From Methanobacteriaceae archaeon (GTDB taxonomy: Archaea > Methanobacteriota > Methanobacteria > Methanobacteriales > Methanobacteriaceae): DNA of 9,842 nucleotides. This document shows positions 5,855 to 9,842 of this stretch, piece after piece. The stretch lies in NCBI GenBank assembly GCA_030693105.1, contig JAUYBK010000167.1:1-9842 (forward strand), in the 5' to 3' direction. The position numbers and the translations under genes are program-made. Every line of letters begins with the position of its first letter. The first letter of the stretch is position 1. The notes under the pieces are model-generated. The model was not told the origin of the DNA and made no database searches. It worked only from the letters and a program-made list of their open reading frames with translations.

Positions 5855-6694
5855 TTACAATTTCAACATGTTATTATAGGCCTCTTTCATCACCAGCGCG
5901 TCCTTTTCCAAGTAGGGCGTCTCGCAGATGATGGTCACCTCCCAACCACACTCCACGATGGCCTCTAATAGCGGTTCTAAGGGAGGGCCATATTCTTTCT
6001 CGGCAAGCACGTGATGTTTTATCTCCCCCGCATCGTTGTACTCGATGCGGGTGAAGTGACTGTGCAAGGATTTAAGTCCCAATCCATCTTCTAACTTTTC
6101 GAATATTCTATGATAATCCTCTTTGCTTTTAATACATCCCTGATTACGGGCATGAATATGGGCAAAGTCCACGGTGGGTTCAAAATGATCGAAAGACTGA
6201 CATATGCCAATTATTTCGTCCAGACTCCCCAGTTGTGACTTTTTCCCAGTGGTTTCCGGGGCAAAATTGTATTCACGAACTCCCAACGAATTCAACATCT
6301 CCATCAACCCCGTAATCGTATTTTTACACGTTTTGAGGGCCTTTTCTGGTTTTTGTTTGGTGTAAAATCCCGGGTGGAAAACAGTCCGGTAGGCCCCCAT
6401 CCATTCTGATGCCCGGGCAGCTTGCACCAGCCTATCCACTGAACGCTCCAGAACATCTTCTTTAGGAGAGGATAGGTTCACGTAGTAAGGTGCATGCATA
6501 GAAACCTTAATCTTATTATTTAAGGCATTTCCACCCAGTCGCAAAGCATTTTGTTTGTTGATGCGCACCCCATAGGTGGCCTGGTACTCATAGGCATCCA
6601 AGCCAAGATCTTTCAAATAAAAGGGAACCATAACTGTTTCTCCCCGGTAGTTCCGGGGGTTTCCGGCGGGTCCGAAATGTATGACTTCTTTCAT
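5855..6694 (-). CDS. Endonuclease IV-like TIM-barrel protein (Nfo / xylose isomerase-like fold)
   Basis: A 279-residue protein close in length to E. coli endonuclease IV (285). Metal-ligand positions typical of the family are visible in order: His67 (SMHAPYYVN), His107 (FHPG), Glu147 (APETTG), Asp176 and His179 (VDFAHIHA), His213 (HSHF), His227/His228 (EIKHH) and Glu258 (ICETP). This pattern fits the three-metal site of AP endonucleases (COG0648), which incise DNA 5' of abasic sites. Related archaeal proteins with the same fold have not all been shown to act on DNA, and the Asp that normally pairs with the seventh-position His is not obvious here (KHH). The start is ATG 6694. A good ribosome site is not evident, with only a weak TGATG nearby. 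It is convergent with the V4R regulator gene. Confidence 0.85.
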   Translation of the reverse strand: MKEVIHFGPAGNPRNYRGETVMVPFYLKDLGLDAYEYQATYGVRINKQNALRLGGNALNNKIKVSMHAPYYVNLSSPKEDVLERSVDRLVQAARASEWMGAYRTVFHPGFYTKQKPEKALKTCKNTITGLMEMLNSLGVREYNFAPETTGKKSQLGSLDEIIGICQSFDHFEPTVDFAHIHARNQGCIKSKEDYHRIFEKLEDGLGLKSLHSHFTRIEYNDAGEIKHHVLAEKEYGPPLEPLLEAIVECGWEVTIICETPYLEKDALVMKEAYNNMLKL

Positions 6695-6722
6695 GTTTCA
6701 TCAAGTTCCAGGGACTTTCTAA

Positions 6723-7018
6723 TTATATCAGATATGATTTATGAATTAGATTTTCTGCAGCCCTAATTTTAAGGTGGTGGATGTTCTTCCCCGTACCTTC
6801 CAGGGGATAACCCAACTCTTTAAGTTTCCGGCCGTTGACAAACTTAAAGTTAAGGTGGCACTGGTAGATTAAGAGGGTTATGATCATCTTTTTCTTTCCT
6901 TAGGTCCAGTTCTTCCACCTTATTTTTTCCCAACTTGGTTCTACTTTTAGAATCAGTTATCTGGTTTTCAGGGCCAAATCCAACATTTATCGGGAAGTTG
7001 TTTTAGATATTCTTCCAC
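6723..7018 (-). pseudogene. Relic of a DUF1801-like protein
   Basis: The roughly 400-bp stretch between the TIM-barrel gene and trxB contains broken coding sequence. On the minus strand VEEYLKQLPDK (from about 7018) resembles the N-terminus of DUF1801 proteins and soon meets a stop. Further on, an open stretch from ATG 6887 to TAA 6723 (54 codons) reads YQCHLNFKFVNGRKLKELGY and PLEGTGKNIHHLKIR. This resembles the DUF1801 C-terminal pattern (HLN.GF..G..L....LEGTGKN.RH.KIR). The two pieces lie in different frames and the middle is unrecognisable, so the gene appears decayed and shortened. The 54-codon part has an AAGG site 8 nt upstream, so expression of a small remnant cannot be excluded. The family call is tentative and rests on pattern memory. 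Confidence 0.5.
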
Positions 7019-7058
7019 TCCACTCTTAATAGAATATCGAACTACCTCATTTGATTCA

Positions 7059-7072
7059 TAAAAAAAAAGAAT
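7059..7072 (-). terminator. Oligo-T terminator after trxB
   Basis: About 30 nt past the trxB stop the minus strand reads ATTCTTTTTTTTTA, including an unbroken run of eight or more T. This is a good archaeal termination signal for the gatE-trxB transcript. Confidence 0.55.
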
Positions 7073-7101
7073 AACTCATCAACTAAATAAAAGGAAAGGA
7101 A

Positions 7102-8010
7102 CTACTGATAAAGGTCTTCCTGTGCAGATAAGGCCGCAACTGCGCCTTCAGAAGCGGCCACCAACCACTGTTTAACCCCACCCGTGATGTCACCGGCAGC
7201 GTAGACACAAGGAATGTTGGTCCGCTGAAATTTATCGGTAATAATGTATCCTTCCTTGTCAATTTCCACACCCAGACTTACCGCTACTTTGTTGAGCGGT
7301 TCATCACCAATGGCTATGAATATACCATCCACATCCACTGCACTTTTCTTACCAGTCTTACGGTTGAGAAGGACCACTTGTTTTACTACCAGGTCCCCCT
7401 TGATCTCCTCCACCACCGAGTCCCAGATTATGGGAATATTTTTTTTCTTCAGTTTTTCCTTTAAATAGTTTTCTGCTCTTAATTCATCGCGGCGGTGTAC
7501 CAAGGTTACTTTACATCCAATACTCTGTAGGTAAAGGGCTTCCTGGGCGGCTGCGTTCCCTCCACCAATCATGAGAACTTCTTTTCCATGGTATAAAGGA
7601 CCATCACAGGTGGCACAGTAACAAACCCCCCGCCCCAGGAAATTGGTTTCTCCAGGTACCTTAAGTCTCCGGTGTCTGCTCCCCGTGGCGATTATGATTG
7701 AACTAGCCTTATATTCTGACTTGAAAGATTCAATTACCAGTATATCGTCCGTTTTTTTGATGCTTTTTACCTCTTCCATGTTAGTGATGATAGCATGCTT
7801 TGCAGCCTGTTTGATCTTTAAAGCAAGGAGATCTTTTCCTGAAATCACTTCAAACCCAGGATAATTTTCCATGGCCGGCACCATGTACCCTGATCCAGCA
7901 CCCGTCATCATTTCTAAGACCAGAGTTTTCATGCCCTGCCTTCCAGCGTAAATGGCAGCACTAAGACCTGCAGGCCCCGCACCAATAATTATTAAGTCGT
8001 ATTCTTCCAT
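7102..8010 (-). CDS. trxB: Thioredoxin reductase (FAD-dependent)
   Basis: A 302-residue flavoprotein disulfide reductase of the low-molecular-weight TrxR class. It has an N-terminal FAD dinucleotide fold (GAGPAG, 10-15), the redox-active CATC (Cys132, Cys135) inside GVCYCATCDGPLYHGK, a second nucleotide fold (GGGNAAAQEA, 149-158) with HRRDELR (172-178), and a C-terminal FAD motif YAAGDITGG (270-278). It passes electrons from a nicotinamide or F420 donor through FAD to thioredoxin. The HRRxxxR motif is the one that binds the 2'-phosphate of NADPH, whereas the F420H2-dependent enzyme of Methanocaldococcus lacks an NADPH motif, so NADPH is the likelier donor here. ATG 8010 is chosen because GGAGTG lies 8 nt upstream; the in-frame GTG at 8019 overlaps that ribosome site. 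It lies 15 nt after gatE on the same strand, so an operon is likely. Confidence 0.92.
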   Translation of the reverse strand: MEEYDLIIIGAGPAGLSAAIYAGRQGMKTLVLEMMTGAGSGYMVPAMENYPGFEVISGKDLLALKIKQAAKHAIITNMEEVKSIKKTDDILVIESFKSEYKASSIIIATGSRHRRLKVPGETNFLGRGVCYCATCDGPLYHGKEVLMIGGGNAAAQEALYLQSIGCKVTLVHRRDELRAENYLKEKLKKKNIPIIWDSVVEEIKGDLVVKQVVLLNRKTGKKSAVDVDGIFIAIGDEPLNKVAVSLGVEIDKEGYIITDKFQRTNIPCVYAAGDITGGVKQWLVAASEGAVAALSAQEDLYQ

Positions 8011-8025
8011 TAAAAACACTCCAAT

Positions 8026-9842
8026 CTAAATTTTATCTATTTCTTCCTTCAGAAGCTTGTTAACAAGCCTACCGTCCGCTTTCCCCTTAAATTCTTTCAT
8101 GGCCATGCCCATCAGGGGTCCCATTGCAGCAGACCCTCTTTCTTTAACCATTGACTCTTGAGAAGTGACTAATTTTCTTATTATATCCCTAACTCCATCT
8201 TCAGAAAGCATACTGAGATTGAGTTTCTTGGCTGCTTCTTCGGGTGATAATCCTTCCCTGGAAACTTCCTTCAATAGGGTCAAAACAGCATCCTTGGCGA
8301 TCTTTCCTTCAGAAACAAGTTTAAAAGTTTTCAGGAACTGATCGAGTTCCAGCTTATCAATTTCCAGTCCTTCTCTTTTGAGTTCTTTCAGGGTGTAAGC
8401 CAGGGTAGACGCAACGGTGGTGGAATCAACTTCACAACGAGCCATTACTTCTTCGAAAAGTTCGACTTTGTTCTGACGTACCAGTTGCACGGCGAGGTCG
8501 TCGCTTAACTTATATTTGTCTATAATTCTTTCTTTTTTCTCGAACGGAAGCTCCGGAAGGTTGGATCTAACTTCCTGGAGAAGTTCCCGGGAGATTACAT
8601 GAGTGGGAATGTCAGTTTCAACGTACATCCTACTGGCAGTAGGGAGGGGACGCAGATATTCCGTGTTAGCGTCGTCCAGGGCCTTACGGGTCTCTTCAGG
8701 AACACCTAAAAGGGCTGCTTTAGACCGTCTAGTTACTTCTTGTAGGGCGTTTCTTGATTTTTCATCTTCGTCAGCTACCATTACAAAGGCATCGTCCTCT
8801 TCTAAACCTAAAAATTGGTTTACCTTCTCCACTTCCTTATCAGTTATTCCATAGGCCGGTAGTTCGTCGGTGTGGAATATTCCGGCCACACCCATTTTCT
8901 TGGTATAACCTGCCAGTTCAGTACCGAACCGACGTCCGGGTTGTACTTCTTTTCCAATTAATCCCTGGAACCCTTTGAGTTTTATGGCTAAAACTTTACC
9001 ACCTTTTTTTATGGCTTTTGATATGATTTTTGACTCACTTTCACGGAATATTTCATTTAATTCATATATCTCTTCATGAACCTCTGCTTCTCTATTTTTA
9101 AGTTCATTACGAATCTTTATAAGATTAATTTGCCTTTCAACCTCGTTTTCAACCATTTTAGGCATCGTATCCAAATCTTGAACTCCTTTAATCTCTACCC
9201 GGGCCCCTTCCCTGATGGATATGTTCAAATCTTGACGTATAGTCCCCAATCCCCGTTTAACCCGAGTACTGCGCAGCACCTGACCGATCTGGTAGGCTAC
9301 TTCCCTTACTTGTTCTGGATTGTGGATGGAAGGGTCGGTGGTTATCTCCAAAAGGGGAATTCCCAGACGATCCAAACGAAACTCCATTTTGCCCTTCTTT
9401 TGACCCATGCGACGGGCAGCGTCCTCTTCCAGGCAGAGATTTTCAATAACTACCCTTCCATATTCAGTATCTATATGGCCCTCCGTAGCTACTAACCCAG
9501 TTCTCTGGAAACCTCCAGTGTTACTACCGTCAATAACCTGTTTACGCATGGTGTGGAACTCGTCCACCACTTTCATATTTAAAAGGGATGCTATAATCAG
9601 CCCTATCTCCAAGGCCTCCTGATTCAAGGGGTGGGGAGGTTCGTCGTCTGATTCCACTAGGCAGGTGTGGTAAGGGTAGGCGTCGTATATAAAGGTTAAC
9701 TTCCGGCGGGATTCTTCAAAGGCAGCCCGATCTATTTTACCCAGTTCACTTTGAGTAGGTCTTAAATTCCTTAAAAACCTGTATTTTGGTTTTTTATCCG
9801 TTAATTCACACTCACACGGACAGAAAAGTTTCTTTTGAGTGT
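8026..9842 (-). CDS. gatE: Glu-tRNA(Gln) amidotransferase subunit E (5' end outside window)
   Basis: The frame is open from the window edge, with 604 residues visible. Archaeal GatE is around 620-630, so only the extreme N-terminus is missing. With GatD it forms GatDE, which converts Glu-tRNA(Gln) to Gln-tRNA(Gln). GatE phosphorylates the tRNA-bound glutamate and amidates it with ammonia from GatD. Visible parts are KKLFCPCEC near the start (a Cys cluster shared with GatB), DDEPPHPLNQEAL, the kinase-like core with DGSNTGGFQRT, RQDLNISIREG and RVEIKGVQDLD, the GatE-specific AspRS-like insertion (KLKGFQGLIGKE, then FGTELAGYTKKMGVAGIFHT), and the C-terminal YqeY-like tail (AMGPLMGMAMKEFKGKADGR). 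GTG at 9657 is not the start, because conserved family sequence continues upstream of it (RPTQSELGKIDRAA). It is followed after 15 nt by trxB. Confidence 0.96.
   Translation of the reverse strand, partial: TQKKLFCPCECELTDKKPKYRFLRNLRPTQSELGKIDRAAFEESRRKLTFIYDAYPYHTCLVESDDEPPHPLNQEALEIGLIIASLLNMKVVDEFHTMRKQVIDGSNTGGFQRTGLVATEGHIDTEYGRVVIENLCLEEDAARRMGQKKGKMEFRLDRLGIPLLEITTDPSIHNPEQVREVAYQIGQVLRSTRVKRGLGTIRQDLNISIREGARVEIKGVQDLDTMPKMVENEVERQINLIKIRNELKNREAEVHEEIYELNEIFRESESKIISKAIKKGGKVLAIKLKGFQGLIGKEVQPGRRFGTELAGYTKKMGVAGIFHTDELPAYGITDKEVEKVNQFLGLEEDDAFVMVADEDEKSRNALQEVTRRSKAALLGVPEETRKALDDANTEYLRPLPTASRMYVETDIPTHVISRELLQEVRSNLPELPFEKKERIIDKYKLSDDLAVQLVRQNKVELFEEVMARCEVDSTTVASTLAYTLKELKREGLEIDKLELDQFLKTFKLVSEGKIAKDAVLTLLKEVSREGLSPEEAAKKLNLSMLSEDGVRDIIRKLVTSQESMVKERGSAAMGPLMGMAMKEFKGKADGRLVNKLLKEEIDKI

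Noticed and set aside
8011..8019. GTG 8019 as the trxB start
   Set aside because: The GTG lies within the ribosome site GGAGTG that serves ATG 8010. Starting at 8010 also gives the usual short TrxR N-terminus before GAGPAG.
8026..9657. A complete gatE starting at GTG 9657
   Set aside because: Conserved GatE sequence (KLFCPCEC, RPTQSELGKIDRAA, TCLVESDDEPPH) continues in the same frame up to the window edge, so the gene is partial and GTG 9657 is an internal Val codon.
1..9842. CRISPR array, insertion sequence, tRNA or prophage signatures
   Set aside because: No regularly spaced repeats, terminal inverted repeats, transposase motifs or cloverleaf-like segments were seen.

Overview
The window looks like chromosomal DNA from a methanogenic archaeon, most likely a member of the Methanobacteriales (Methanobacterium-like). 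The support is an archaea-specific GatE subunit of Glu-tRNA(Gln) amidotransferase, a short archaeal-type hybrid cluster protein, a regulator with the winged-helix plus V4R layout of the methanogen factor MsvR, a DUF4013 membrane protein, a standalone archaeal AAA ATPase, AT-rich spacers with archaeal TATA-like boxes, T-rich 3' ends and Shine-Dalgarno sites of the GGAG/GGTGA type. The genus is inferred, not proven.

Layout. Positions 1-470 hold the 3' end of hemA (glutamyl-tRNA reductase). Convergent to it, 626-1383 (minus) is a DUF4013 membrane protein gene split by a one-base frameshift. A 26S-proteasome-like AAA ATPase follows at 1570-2691 (minus, TTG start). A divergent promoter region (2692-2875) separates it from a rubredoxin gene (2876-3037) and hcp (3114-4424), which form a two-gene operon. 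Positions 4506-4841 hold a decayed cupin gene. After it come a small Cys-rich protein (4862-5074) and an MsvR-like regulator (5071-5829), joined by an ATGA overlap. Convergent to these is an endonuclease IV-fold TIM-barrel gene (5855-6694, minus). A relic resembling DUF1801 proteins lies at 6723-7018 (minus). The window closes with trxB (7102-8010, minus) and gatE (8026-9842, minus, start outside the window), which are probably co-transcribed from gatE into trxB.

How the genes may work together. The core of interest is redox and nitrosative defence: rubredoxin (electron carrier), Hcp (NO/hydroxylamine reduction), a Cys-rich V4R regulator and thioredoxin reductase. The rubredoxin-hcp promoter carries a perfect TTCGGA-N4-TCCGAA inverted repeat with a degenerate second copy 18 bp upstream, both around the expected transcription start. 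From memory, this resembles the reported MsvR box TTCGTA-N4-TACGAA. The regulator encoded about 2.2 kb away is the obvious candidate to bind it, but this is inference.

The other marked property is gene decay. The cupin, DUF1801-like and DUF4013 genes are all broken, mostly by losses consistent with single bases, while their neighbours are intact. No tRNA, rRNA, CRISPR array or insertion sequence was recognised.
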